A DNA stretch of 64,000 nt, taken from Sinonovacula constricta (taxonomy: Eukaryota > Mollusca > Bivalvia > Cardiida > Solecurtidae). The position numbers and the translations under genes are program-made. The notes beneath the pieces were generated by a model. The model was not told where the DNA came from and ran no database searches. It worked only from the letters and a program-made list of their open reading frames with translations. Numbering within the stretch: position 1 is the stretch's first letter; the number at the start of each line of letters is the position of its first letter. The DNA lies in contig CM017564.1 of NCBI GenBank assembly GCA_007844125.1, positions 15,566,489 through 15,630,488 on the forward strand. Direction: 5' to 3'. Below are positions 38,244-52,434 of this stretch, piece after piece.

Positions 38244-38490
38244 GGTGCGTTTTCAAAAATATATCGGGACGATTGGAGCAGGGAGCGGTGTGCGTAGGCA
38301 TTTAAATATTTAATCACATTTCATGTCACTATAATTTGCAAGATATACTTGTTTCTGTTGTTTGTGGCAACTGTTTTGATCCTATAATCGATGTTTATGC
38401 TGGAATCTATGCGTATATGTAACAATACCGTTTTACAGATCATTCCATATCCCAAATTGTTCATGATTCCAAGAGCGGATCTAGGATTTT

Positions 38491-38972
38491 ACCATGAGCG
38501 GGCGTGAACTTTCTTCATATGTTTAACCGATCTCAATTTATGATTTTTGAATTTCTTCACACGTCAATGCCAAATATTAAATACAGAAGACATTAAATGA
38601 TCCTAAAAGGTGGTATCAAACAGTTTGGACCAAAACAAATGTTCTCAAATAACCATAACAAGTCATTGTTACCTGAAAAGTTCAGGTAAAATGATGCTTA
38701 TTGATGCATTAGGTATTGTTACATATACGTTACCATGAGCGGGCGTGAACTTTCTTCATATGTTTAACCGATCTCAATTTATGATTTTTGAATTTCTTCA
38801 CACGTCAATGCCAAATATTAAATACAGAAGACATAAAATGATCCTAAAAGGTGGTATCAAACAGTTTGGACCAAAACAAATGTTCTCAAATAACCATAAC
38901 AAGTCATTGTTACCTGAAAAGTCCAGGTAAAATGATGCTTATTGATGCATTAGGTATTGTTACATATACGCA
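38491..38972. repeat. 241-bp near-perfect tandem duplication
   Basis: ACCATGAGCGGGCGTGAACT starts at 38491 and 38732. The two units differ at only a few bases. Confidence 0.92.
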
Positions 38973-39359
38973 TTGTGAATAGTGAAACATAAATCCTCAT
39001 TTCTCATTGTAAACGGGTATTTCCTATCTGAGACACGCTGCTGAGATAGCTATTTTTAACTAAGAATACCACGTGGCTATTCACTTTTGAGATGACGTTA
39101 TATGGTCATCTGAGTAATACGCTCTGCCGTCGATATCTTTTAGCCGACACCACATCGTGTTTTTTTTATCGGTTTCGGATGATTGAATTTTGAATGAGTG
39201 TTTTAACGCGATCTGAACTAACAATATATGCCGTCTTCAAAGCCATATGTATCTATAATGAAAGTAAGAGGTTATGCAGAAATTATGTCTCGATTACCGA
39301 AAGCAGTGATAATATATTGTAACATGAATTTGTTATAGGCAAACTGTTGAATACCACCT
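38849..39359. mobile_element. Candidate copy of the AGGTGGTA-end MITE
   Basis: The left end AGGTGGTATCAAACAGTTTG and the right end, complement of AGGTGGTATTCAACAGTTTG, are strong inverted repeats about 510 bp apart. TTAA follows at 39360-39363, but the left flank is TAAA. A second left end at 38608 comes from the 241-bp duplication. Confidence 0.55.
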
Positions 39360-39643
39360 TTAAAGATACCATTAATGATTCGAAGGTTGTTTTGAACACA
39401 TTTACTATAAGGGTGGTCCGGGGCAGTCTCTCCTGTGAAATATTGGATTTCTAGAATGACTTGTATGTGTTTTGACGTAAATCAGAATCACATTCGATAC
39501 AATTTTACCAGTCTTTAAAACTTAATCAATGTCATGTATTTGGTTGATATGTTCTACGAGTTTTATTCGTGTTCCTTGCTGTGCATCACCAATCCGCTCC
39601 TGGATTAACAAAAATGTTGATATATGAAATAAAATAAAATGCA

Positions 39644-39645
39644 CC

Positions 39646-39680
<35 letters not shown>
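39644..39680. repeat. (TTA)n microsatellite
   Basis: About twelve ATT/TTA units. The poly-Asn in the overlapping minus ORF derives from it. Confidence 0.95.
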
Positions 39681-40234
39681 GTTCGTCGATTACTTTTTGT
39701 ATGAACAGATGTGTCAATGGAGATGAATATGTAATCGATAATTGTTGTATTCTATTTATTGCTGTTGTTGTTAGAAAGAAATGGTCGGTCTGGACATAGG
39801 TTAACATACAGTTTATGTGTACATGATCCGCAATACATTTTTGTTTTTAATATTTCGTCACTGTCAGGCCAAATATTGTTCATTGTATTGTTTACACTAC
39901 ATGTTGATTTCAAATATTGTATAAGTTTAGGATCACAGATTGTTCCGTTTATACAAGAAATATGCAGGTGATATATATTCTAGAAAACGCTGTTTAAATA
40001 TATACAAGCTACATTGAATCTTTTGTAGGTAAGTAAGCTCGAAGAACGGTGTTAAGTGTTTGTTTTGCTTAACCTAATTACAATCGATTCTTTTGTCGAC
40101 TATACACAAATGACGTTGACTCCTTTCTTGAAATTTGCCAAATATACATTGAGCGAACATATGTTCAGTTGCATTACATTTGCTACTAGAGGGGCCCGGG
40201 GACTGATTTCCTCTGAAAATGCCGATTTCTAGAA

Positions 40235-41929
40235 TGCCGCATACCTGATCTGGTGTGAATTGGGGACCACATGCGATACGTTTCTCATAGATTTGATGAC
40301 GAAACGTTTGGTAAAAAGTAAAGAGAGCCGTTATTTTTTTTGTGATTAAATCATTGCTTCCTGAATAGGGCCTTTATGTTGGTTAACCATTTAAAATGTG
40401 ATACCAATGATTGTTACTGGAATTGTGAATTCTTATTAGAACAAAGCTTAAACTAGAAGATATTTTAGATGATTGGTACATCGAATAGAATATAATAATA
40501 GCTGTACTTATGTACGTGTATTTGAATGTAGAATGTGAAATCTGTGTTAGATAGAGATGTCAATATATATATTGTGTTTGCTTTGTTTTTTTCTTCTTTA
40601 AGTAGATAAACTAATATTTTTGTCTGTCTACATAATAAAGTAGTTAATATATGCTTTACGTCAATATTCTGTCAGTGAAATCCCCATAACATCCGAATGA
40701 GAAAAAAGCATCTGTTTGCTTTACCTAATCCTATATTTTCCAAACACTAAATGCTGCTAGTGGTAAAGACAATAGTGAAAATAATAATGTACATGAAGTA
40801 ATGCTACATTCTAAGGGTTAAAACACACTCTATAATATAGATGAGAGCGAGATTTGGATCGTGGGTTACCCCATTCCCCACCTCCCCCGAGTAATGTATT
40901 AAATAGCTTAATATTTAAGGTTTCAAAACTGTTTATGTAAATTAGCTTACTTTATAAGTATTTGACAATAATCTAAGCGTTAACCAGTAGAAAAGTAATA
41001 TAATATCAAGACTATTAATTTTTACCCTTCTAATTGATACATATATACATAAAGGAAAGATATATAGTTATGAGCACCACTCCAGGTAAACCAGGCGTAA
41101 GGACAACGCTTAGTTGATATTTGATACATCTCTATAACTAATTTTATCCATTATTAATCTTTGAACATTTTTCGATGTTTACCTTTAGCTCACCTGGGCA
41201 CGTCGTGTTGTGGAGGAGGTTGCGTAAAGTAATTGCTCTAGTGATATCTTCTTGAAATTTGAAGTGATTTCTTTTATTAAACATAACACGAATTTTAAAA
41301 TTTCAAAATGCACTTAAATTTTAAATTAGTCGTAACTCCTTCCTCTCTGCATTCCAATGCTGGAGGTTTCTATCGACGAGTTATTTATCAAAATATTCAA
41401 AAAGAAATTTACGAAAATTCAACCGAAAGACAATAATAATCAAATTTCAATTAACAATTGATGTAAACATGTGGAGGGTGTTATTATAATAGACTGATAC
41501 TGCTTAAAAAGTACTTGCAAACATGTCTACCTTTCACTTTTGTATAATAACAGTTTCAGCCGACTACGTAGGTTCGTTGTTATTTATTTTCAGCCGTGTC
41601 GCAAACGTGTGACGCACATACGATGCATAAACATGTTATGCAGGCATTACACTTTGCAGATCAACATGAGAGTGGCTGATCGAATAATATTTGGTTCATC
41701 CAATGATATTTACCGAATGAGTTAAAGACATTTAGTTACTAGGTCGTATACACCAAATTCAATATCAGTCTGGAATTTAAACGGACTAATAACAAGTCAA
41801 AACTAAAACCTAAAACAACAATACAAAATCATGTCGGAAATGTATACGGCCAGTTATTTCCATAAATGTCAGTACTAAGTTATATTGTCTAATGTTTAAT
41901 AACTTTAATAACTCCCCCGCAGCAATGGT
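40235..41929. other. Shared flank to the left of satellite B, no gene
   Basis: It aligns with 10478-12094 and 12890-12957. It includes the same AGCTCACCTG-type motif (41185) and the same satellite junction TTATATTGTCTAATGTTTAA (41881). Confidence 0.6.
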
Positions 41930-43895
41930 AGTAAGCGACAAAAGCCATGGCAGCAATGTATAGGGAACAATAACACCATGGCAACAATGTATATGAAATA
42001 ATAACACCATGGCAGATATGCATGGAACATAATAACAGCATGACAGCAATGTATAGGGAACAATAACACCATGGCAACAATGTATATGAAATAATAACAC
42101 CATGGCAGATATGCATGGAACATAATAACATCATGGCAGCAATGTATAGGGAATAATAACACCATGACAACAACATATAGGGAACAATAACATCATGGCA
42201 GCAATGTATATGGAATAATAACACCATGGCAGCAGTGTATAGGGAACTATAACACCATGGCAGAAATGCATGGAACATAATAACATTATGGCTGTTATGT
42301 ATAGGGAATAATAACATCATGGCATCAATGTATAGGGAATAATAACACCATGGCAGCAATGTATAGGGAATAATAACACCATGACAGCAACATATAGGGA
42401 ACAATAACATCATGGCAGCAATGTATATGGAATAATAACACCATGGCAGCAATGTATAGGGAATAATAACACCATGGCAGCAATGTATAGGGAATAATAA
42501 CACCATGGCAGAAATGAATAGGGAATAATAACATCATAGAAGAAATGTATAAGGAATAATAACACCATGGCAGCAATGTATAGGGAATAATAACACCATG
42601 GCAGCAATGTATAGGGAATAATAACACCATGGCAGAAATGAATAGGGAATAATAACATCATAGAAGAAATGTATAAGGAATAATAACACCATGGCAGCAA
42701 TGTATATGGAATAATAACACCATGGCGGCAATGTATAGAGAATAATAACACCATGGCAGAAATGAATAGGGAATAATAACATCATAGAAGAAATGTATAA
42801 GGAATAATAACATCACGGCAGCAATGTATAGGGAGTAATAGCATCATGGCAGCAGTGTATAGGGAATTATAACATCACGGCAGCAATGTATAGGGAGTAA
42901 TAACATAATGGCAGCAATGCATAGGGAATTATAACATCACGGCAGCAGTGTATAGGGAACAATAACACCATGGCAGTAATGCATGGAACATAATAACATT
43001 ATGGCTGTTATGTATAGGGAATAATAACATCATGTCATCAATGTATAGGGAATAATAACACCATGGCAGCAATGTATAGGGAATAATAACACCATGGCAG
43101 CAATGTAAAGTGAATAATAAGAACATCGCAGACATGTATAGGGAATAATAACACCATGGCAGGAATGTATTGGGAATAATAACGTCATGGCAGCAATGTA
43201 TAGGGAATAATAACACCATGGCATCAATGTATGGGGAATAATAACACCATGGTAGCAATATATATGGAATAATAACACCATTGCATCAATGTATGGGGAA
43301 TAATAACACCATGTCAGTAATGTATAGGGAGTAATGACACCATGGCAGCAATGTATGGGGAATAATAACACCATGGCAGCAATGTATAGGGAAAAATAAC
43401 ACCATAGCATCAATGTATGGGGAATAATAACACCTTGGCCCTAATGTATAAGGAAAAATAACACCATGACAGCAATGTATAGGGAATAAAAATACCATGG
43501 CAGTAATGCATAGGGAGTAATGACACCATGGCAGCAATGTATATGGAATAAGAACACCATGGCAGTGATGTACTGGGAATAATAACACCATGGCAGCAAT
43601 GTATGGAACATAATAACATCATGGCAGCAATGTATAGTATATATAAACATCATGGCAGCAATGTATAGGGAATAATAACACCATGGCAGCAATGTATGGG
43701 ACATAATAATATCATTGCATCAATGTATAGTGTATAAAAACATCATGTCAGCAATGTATAGGGAATAATAACATCATGGCAGCAATGTATGGGCATAATA
43801 ACACTTTGACATTAACGAATGGGACATAATAACACAATGGCAATAATGTATAGGACAAAATAAATCTATGGCAACAGTGTATATGGCAAACAACT
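41930..43895. repeat. 31-bp satellite array, about 63 monomers (copy B)
   Basis: Same monomer and left junction as copy A. The GGGAAT type predominates and the units become degenerate toward the right (43700-43890). A block with the rare unit ATCATAGAAGAAATGTATAA recurs at about 42533, 42657 and 42781, i.e. every 124 bp (four monomers). Confidence 0.96.
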
Positions 43896-44159
43896 ACGAT
43901 TTATATATGAAAGCAAAGGGAAGTGCTATGGACGTGGTTTAACAAGCCAAAACTGCAAATTGGAATTTGCAATTCAGTCAATATTATTATGCTAGGAGTA
44001 CAGACTTTGGGCTTAAAATTCTCAGAATTCGTGGATATTTAATTAGCTCCATACCTTTTCTGCAAACAACCAGACATCTGCAGTTACCACAAGGGTCATC
44101 CCTAGTAACAGATTGATAAAATTACTGATAAAATTTCCAGCATTACTGCAGAATTAAAT

Positions 44160-44650
44160 GCCATAATGCAAGCCTAATGCTGGATACTAAGACAAAACGC
44201 AAACAAATCTGTTATTCTTGCTTACACTTTGGCTTTACTAATATCAATCAAATTTACAATAGCAGATCTAGACCCGATCTCTTAAATAACATTAAAACAT
44301 GCCTCAATCTATCAGATGTGACTCAACATTTCGGTCTATCCGCATATGAAATAAATTCTATCAGCAAAACATATTTTACAATAATGGGGCAAGAAAACAC
44401 CAACAGAAAATACAGTACTTAATAATGGTAGACCCTTACCCACCCTTGATCTACACTTTATGTATTTGGATAACATAAGACCAGACAAATGTATCACTAG
44501 GCTGAGTACAACAAAACCTTTACTACCTGCTAGTACAGGACAATATATATCAAACTTAAATCTTACCTGTACTACCTATAATACTTTCAATGATGAGTCA
44601 CATTTTCTGCTGAAGTACCAAGTTCACTGGACAGAAGCAATTACTTAAGA
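44160..44650 (+). pseudogene. Degenerate LINE-like C-terminal fragment
   Basis: Short open pieces at 44177-44422 and 44460-44648 include CTTYNTFNDESHFLLKYQVH. This resembles the C-x2-C...EDE-x-HFLL-x-C motif that follows the reverse transcriptase domain in several LINE clades, with cysteines lost. The link to LINEs is from family knowledge and is tentative. Copy A lacks most of it. Confidence 0.35.
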
Positions 44651-44879
44651 AGATGTTTTTAAGAACAGTCTTCCAGTAAATCTACAAAATTAACTATTTT
44701 CACATAAAAAAACAAAATCCTCGCTTTCGACCACTTACTGACTGTACTAAAAATGTGACATGCTCGGCATGATTTAACAATTAACAACATCTAATCAGAT
44801 TGGAACAGATGGTACCCTAGAGAGAAGAATTCTAATTAATAATAAAAATAAATGTAGTCAACAGGCCTACAAGTGGACA

Positions 44880-44934
44880 GGTCCACATCAGAATCGAACT
44901 GATAATTCTCCTAGGAACTGCACCTGCATGGACC
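44880..44934 (-). ncRNA. tRNA-like hairpin (copy B)
   Basis: Identical 55-nt fold to 27039-27093: 7-bp closing stem and a T-arm with TTCGATT loop. Too short for a real tRNA. Confidence 0.4.
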
Positions 44935-46443
44935 AACGCCCTACTTTACCAGTCGACTGCAATTTCCATTCTGTATACTAGCATATCTTTAGGTGAATTA
45001 ACATATTTACGATACAAAAATGATCCAAACATTAAAAGTATACGTGATTGTGATTTAAACAAAAACAATGGATAAACTCAAATAAAGTAATATTTTTATC
45101 AAAAATTAAAGTACAATCAGACTAAACTATCTATGTACCCAAAGGAAATAGAATCAGCATATCTTTATAACGATAAATATATTAATGCTTTGATATTAAT
45201 TATAAATTATTACTTACTAAGGTATATCTGTCTTGCATATCAAATATACTAAAATTAGAGGTGTCCCGGATGAAGTCATTACTCTGGAGCCCAGCCCAGC
45301 CTGTCCGGATCGGCCCCCGACCATGGTCCGAGAGACTCGGGCGCTTGGGCCGGGTAAGTTAGGAGGACTCGACTTCGCAGACATCTTCAACGAGAAACTC
45401 AGGACCTCTGACGTACCTCATTGCTCTGAAAAGTAAGAATTTTTCATTTGGCATACTCGGTGTTGCCATCTGAAGCATGACTCGCACCGCAAAGCTTGCT
45501 GTCGTTGCCTAACATTAGCTGCGCACCTTATACATGGGTAGTCCATATTGACTGACCTTATGAGCCTGGCTCCAAGATTAAATAGGTAAGGTGGACTTGT
45601 GTTTGCATACACTCGTGAACATCGAGCATTCATTAATACATATTAATGATGTCGACGGTCTTTGATTTCAGACATCAATAATTTTAATAAGTGCTACCGG
45701 TAATTGCAAAGTTACGACAAACATCAAACAAGTATTTCTTTCTCATTCTTTCTTCAAACAAGACTGTCGGTCTTTAATTACGACTTTAAATAATGCTAAT
45801 AAGCGCTAATTAGCGAAAAACATATTTCCTTTTTATTTATTTATTTTTTTCAAAATAATGGCAAACATGAACATAACGACAAATTAGCATTGAACATTTA
45901 TTGAATAAATTACTAAAAACAAATTCATTTCATTGTTCAATAAAAATATTACTAAAACATTGTTAATAGTAATTTAAGCATTAGCTTTGGAAAAGAAAAT
46001 CGTTCAAAAAGTTTCATTGATATTTTCTTCTATATTTGTATATGTGGTACGAAGTCTCCAGGAAAGTGGCACGAGATCGTAGTGGTACGAAGTCACCCTA
46101 ATTCCCTTTTAAATATAGTAATATGTGAATATAAGTTACGTAAAGGGAATAAGTTCATCACATATTCATGCATTCAATTACGATCTAGCATGGTTTGTCC
46201 GGTTCGGCCGCCGGCCGTGGCCCGAGAGGCTTGAGCTTGGGTCGGACGCGAAATCAGGAGGACTTGTCTCCATACAACCTCTTATCATAGTCTATGCATA
46301 CTTATATATTAACTGTATTATTTGGGTGCCAAGTTCACCCCATACCTATGTAGTATATTTGTTTTCATTGAAATGTTAACTGCTTTTCTTTTAAATTAAA
46401 ATTAATTAATTTTAAATTAAAGCCCTTTTAGCAACATGCTGGG
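44935..46443. other. Degenerate region with two GC-rich modules, no gene supported
   Basis: Similar GC-rich segments (GGTTCGGCC..., CCCGAGAGGCTTGAGC) occur at 45290-45370 and 46195-46265. The copy A sites near 27440-27470 and 28570-28590 keep only part of them. They look like fragments of a dispersed element. The short ORFs here have no recognisable domain. Confidence 0.4.
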
Positions 46444-46605
46444 CTACTCGGCCCGCCACATTGCCTCTCCATGCAGTTTGTAAGTAAGGGCAGATGGAAA
46501 TTGGTAGAGATTCTCTCGCATAGACTGGAAAACCAAAACATACTCGCACAAGAATCCATTCTTCACAATTCTCAACAGACTTTGGTCCATGGCACAACTC
46601 CCAAC
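46444..46605 (-). pseudogene. Conserved exon-like peptide (copy B)
   Basis: Homologous to 28666-28827 on the minus strand. It reads SLLRIVKNGFLCEYVLVFQS, then MRENLYQFPSALTYKLHG, and ends at the same TAG. Most differences from copy A change the amino acid, which suggests relaxed constraint. Confidence 0.3.
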
Positions 46606-47399
46606 CTACCTCTTCCAGCGGCGGCATCAGGTTGCCCACAGTGTCGAACATTGGCTGTCACATATACCGGTAAATATATACCATAAAGCAAAGCCAAACT
46701 TACCTCAGTAGTGTATTTGTTCTAGTTGTAGATGTAAAGATAGCGAACATAGCAATTTGGGTTTTCTTTTTAAGCATTTTATACACAATAAAACGAGAGC
46801 AAATGAACCCACAACTGTGGGGCTTAATTACCCGAACGAAATATATAACTAAGAAACAACTAATACCCTGAAATCATCCTAAATCCGACATTTCTGGTAA
46901 GAATATAATCCAAAACACAACAGATTGTTTGCAACTTTGCTATTTCCGGTGACACTGTGTGATATTTCGGTGGAGGATTCAAATGAACTAGTGCGGTCTG
47001 ATATATATAAATACGTAGGATCCGAGGGCGTGATGATCACGCCTCCTTATGAATACTTACGCTCGTTCTAATAAAATACGTAAGGTCTGATTATTTCGAT
47101 AACAACACTACCTTACATCTGCTTTACTAGATCCATATTTATCATTACGTGTTCATGACGATTTCGCATTAAGTTTGCGTTAAAGTATAAGTACGTGCGA
47201 TTTGCTGATATAAATATGCACGTCTGATGATCACACCTACTTATAAATATTTATATTCTGTCACAAACAAGTATTTATTTAAAACCAAGATGACACAAAC
47301 TACAAAACGTAAACTTATACGAGGAACGATACTCCCGATGGCCACACAGTAGTTAACATATGAAGTCCGATAAACCCACCAAAGCATAATGTCCGACGT

Positions 47400-47640
47400 T
47401 TAATAAACATAAACACCTGCAGTCTGATAAGCTCATTAACACGTAAGGTGCGATGTTTAATAAACATCAACGCATGCAGTCTGATTAGCCCATGAACACG
47501 TCAGGTCCGATGTTTAATAAACATCAAAATATGCAGTTTGATAAACCCACCAGCAAGTAAGGTTCGAATGTCCATAAACAACAACTTAGGCAGTGGTAGT
47601 GTTCGATGGTCATTGAACATCATCCTGTGCGATCTTTATA
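47400..47640 (-). repeat. 57-bp minisatellite, left arm of copy B (about 3 units)
   Basis: The units are homologous to 30130-30830, but only two or three remain or have formed here. Confidence 0.75.
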
Positions 47641-47811
47641 ACCACTATGAAACACGTAGAAAAATGGCATGAGACATTACCACGTAGATAGATGGATGAA
47701 TGGATGTAAGAATGGATGGATGGACGGATTAATACATGGATAGATATACGATTGGACGGACGGACTACAGATCTAGGTAGGTAGGTAGGGAGGGATGTCT
47801 AGGTAGGTATC

Positions 47812-48080
47812 ATATTCTTGTAGTTTAACAAAATGAAATCATATTGCTTGTAGTTTAACAAAATGAAATCATATTGCTTGTAGTTTAACATAATGAACTC
47901 ATATTGCTTGTAGTTTAACATAATATAATCATATTGCTTGTAGTTTAACAAAATGAAATAATATTGCTTGTAGTTTAACATAATGAAATCATATTGCTTG
48001 TAGTTTAACATAATAAAATCATATTGCTTGTAGTTTAACATAATAAAATCAACTTGATTGTAGTTAAACATAATAAAATA
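47812..48080. repeat. 30-bp minisatellite, about 9 units (copy B)
   Basis: CATATTGCTTGTAGTTTAAC units every 30 bp, the counterpart of 31065-31250. Confidence 0.9.
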
Positions 48081-48579
48081 TGTTTTAATAACATACTTAT
48101 GCAAATAATGTAAACAGTATATTGAATGTATTTCCTTTTAGTCCAAAAGAACGTATCATATTCATTGCTTGGGATATAATCATTTTGTTTAAAATTTGGT
48201 TATATGAACACAAAAACTTTATTCGTCTAGGAATGATATTATGTTATTTTTTATCAGATTCTAAACATTCTGACAGTTTGACGAAATCGAAAGAAACACA
48301 GATTTTTATTTCATGTTGGCACATTAATGTTATCGAGGTATTTTTAGGAAGGAGTCGTAAAATACGAAACGTGTAGTTATGAAACAAATGTTATATAGTT
48401 TGTCTTAATTCAAAGGCTTTGTATATGTAGCCAGCTATGACTTTAACTATGTTGTTTCCGATTGTTGTATTCGAACATCAAGTGTTGATGGGCTTATCAA
48501 ACTGCATGTGTTGGTGTTACTAAACATCGAACATCAAGTGTTTATGGGCTTATCAGACTGCATGTGTTGGTGTTATTAA

Positions 48580-49545
<966 letters not shown>

Positions 49546-49929
49546 TTAAGCATCTAACATTACGTGTTGATCACGTGGTCGGTGGTCAGTTGTGGAGGCA
49601 TGGTTAGTGTACTCTGTGCATTTCGATGGATATAATGAAAATGGGGCAGTGTTGCATACTAGGATTGTGCAATAAAGTGCATGAATATCTACATTATTGA
49701 TGTCGGCGAAAAACTCTGGAATTAACGAAGGAAAGCAACAGAAAAAGAAACCTTAAGTTATTTCACCAGTTACAAATGTTATCGGACGAGTGGATGGTCA
49801 GCCAGGCGTAACACAGGTAGACACGTGTAGTCAGAGCGGTTGTCAGAGGGTGGGGACCAGTGCAGGTGCGTACCTATTTGGTTTACCTACTATGAGCACT
49901 TCAAATATGACATCGCTAGTCGGCAGCGT

Positions 49930-49967
<38 letters not shown>

Positions 49968-50187
49968 ACTTATCACCTACGTCAACATCATCATCATCAA
50001 CAGCAGCAGCAGAAGAAGCATCGTCTTCGTCAACAATATCATCATCATCATCATCAACATAATAATAATAATAATAATAATCAACAATAACACCAACAGA
50101 AGCATAACCTTCATCGTCTTCTTCCTCCTCCTCCTCCTTATTATCATCATTATCATCATCGTGACATCGTCATCGTCATCATCATCG

Positions 50188-50219
<32 letters not shown>

Positions 50220-50270
50220 CATCATCATCATCATCATCATCATAACAATCACATCACCATCATCAAAAGT
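49930..50270. repeat. (CAT)n and related trinucleotide repeats
   Basis: Tracts of ATC/CAT with CTT, CAG and AAT interludes. The Ser-, Ile- and His-rich ORFs here derive from them. Confidence 0.95.
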
Positions 50271-51642
50271 ATAAATGAATTCCCCCACACACTCTCCATC
50301 ATCACAATTTGAAGCAAATGCATCGTTTTCTTCTTTTTTCTCCTTCTTCATCTTATTCCTCATCTTCTTTTTTGTCATCATTTAACATGAATGTTATCAG
50401 CATGATCAGCAAATAAATGCCGTTTGGAGTAAAAAGCTTACATTATGTTTCGCACCATTGTAATATTTACAAAGAATAACAGTTATTGTTTCTCACTAAA
50501 ACATTTGAAAAAACTATCTAAGATAATTACATAATCTGCATATAAAATTGTTTAAACTTGAAGAAATTGTATTTGAATAGGAAACGATGTGTTAGTAACA
50601 TTTCCTTTTGAATAAGACTTATAAAATCATTGTATATAAAGGTACATGTTTCATAGCGTACCACGTCCGATTACTCCATTATCAAATGCATAATAGCACG
50701 CACGACTAACCTCCCTTAAACAGCCCCATGCGATAACAGTAATATCTTTGTTTAAACTTTTAGAACAAAGAAAACAATCACACGGTACCTGTGCAAACTT
50801 TGAACGACATACCCCTGTTGCTAAATCTCATACGCTAATATTTTAGGTAAGCAACTATGTTACTTTTGAAGTGTAAAATAACTAAAAGTTTTGGAAAAAA
50901 AAACACTCAAGTATATATAATGTTTCCTAAAACTATATTATTGGCAGTCACAATCGAACTACCTTCAATAACGATAATAAAGATACAGTTATCATCTTTA
51001 CCTTAGTGGTCTTCAAAGCGGCAAACAAACACACAGTTTTAAACTTTTTGTCTTCGATAATTGCTTTATTCCGAGCCTCATTCGTAGCGATATTTACAGA
51101 CAGAGGATAGAGTTTTCAGATTTATTTATTAAACCAGGACCTGTATATGTACTAAATGAGTTCTAATAATTAACAATGCAAATATTGGTCTCAGGAATAA
51201 GATTGTCAAGGCTCATATATGTAAGTGCATTGTGAAGATACTTTCATTTGTTGAATACCGGTTTACAACGTTTTATTTTTACATTATTTTCCGTCTACTT
51301 TGATACACTGCATCAACTTTTTCTTGTTATTCAGTGTACCATGGTGATGTCGAGGATGGTCGACAGTTTAAAGCCCGTATTTGATATTTTGGATCATTTT
51401 TCTGTCATACAATCAAATAAATTATTGTAACCTGACAAGATTCCATGAAATGCTGCTTATTGACGCCTTACATGTAAAGGAAAAGTTGTACTGCTCAGCT
51501 CCTTGTATAAATTGTGGACATGTTATGCCATCTGACTATCTAGCTTCTTCAATATAGTCGAGATTCTTCCCAACTACGTTAAGTTGTGCAACTCTGCACT
51601 CTGATCTCCCGTCTTTAGGAATTTCGCTGGCTTACATTTCAA
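50271..51642. other. Non-coding stretch, nothing recognised
   Basis: AT-rich sequence without exon-like segments or clear repeats. Confidence 0.4.
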
Positions 51643-52162
51643 TAAGAAAATATGACAAAGTCCTATGAGATTTGCAACATATACCAAACACCGAAAAGGC
51701 ACAGAATAAAGGTTGTTCACATGCAAACCAAGCGAAAAGTAAGGACAAATTTGTGACGAGAGATTTAACGAAAAGAGCAAACCCGACAGTTACCGCCTTG
51801 GAACGGTCAGTCGGCAATATAGACCGACTGGGGTGCTTAAACCGGTTTTACAGAGCTCTAGCCTCGCACTTCCTGACGAGTTTCTCGAACGCAAGCAATG
51901 AAAAGAAACAACGATCTGTTTGAATACAAAATGTTCAAGCGCTGATATTTTCTATAAGTTATGTCGAAAAAAGAACAATCATGACCAGAGACGAATAAAT
52001 GGTTGTAGCATCCTGTTCATGTAAAGATGTAATTGAAGAACCAAAGTTCAATGTCCACGAAAGGTATTACACGTAACAATCCTTATAGGATGAATTAAAT
52101 GACAACATAGATTACATGCACGGGGAGATTTTTTACGACCGCCACACTGCACAAGTAACATT
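51643..52162. mobile_element. Third copy of the small direct-repeat element (one repeat plus interior)
   Basis: 51643-51786 matches the 143-bp direct repeat of the element at 12098, and 51787-52162 matches its interior except for a missing ~125-bp part. It starts at the same TAAGAA boundary but has no second direct repeat. Confidence 0.7.
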
Positions 52163-52259
52163 TTATATCAAGTTTATATCGGTACTGTATTAAGTAAGTG
52201 TATACAAGGGGATTAAATCTTGATACCATAATTGGTCCCATATTATTTTCTATATGGTG

Positions 52260-52434
52260 TTGCGTCCCCTGATTGGTGTAGCGTGCATAAAAGCAGCTGT
52301 TTAACGGCTTCAGACCGAGTGATTCTACAATATCTTACTCACAAAAGTCATATTGGCTAATTTGATCACAATCGCCACGTAGTTGTGGTCAGAGTTGGGA
52401 AAGTTGTAAATTAAAAAGTAATGTTATCAGTTGG
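52260..52434 (+). promoter_or_regulatory. Possible promoter and non-coding first exon upstream of the hydroxylase-like gene
   Basis: GATTGGTG (inverted CCAAT, about 52270) and GCATAAAAGC (TATA-like, about 52286) precede a short segment that ends in a consensus donor (GTTG then GTAAGTG at 52434/52435). This fits a promoter with a 5' UTR exon that could splice to the acceptor TTTATCCCAG at 54516. It is inference only. Confidence 0.3.

Larger units (their letters stand above)
38244..40234. mobile_element. About 2-kb segment absent from copy A
   Basis: Copy A passes from GCTCGTAGG directly to AATGCCGTATAC, while copy B has ~1990 bp between the same landmarks. It contains a 241-bp tandem duplication, a MITE-like right end at 39354-39359 and an ATT microsatellite. 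Clear target duplications were not found, so it could be a composite insertion or a deletion in copy A. Confidence 0.5.

Noticed and set aside
45233..45436. ORF of 67 aa in a GC-rich module
   Set aside because: The module recurs in fragments elsewhere in the duplication and the frame is not kept in copy A.
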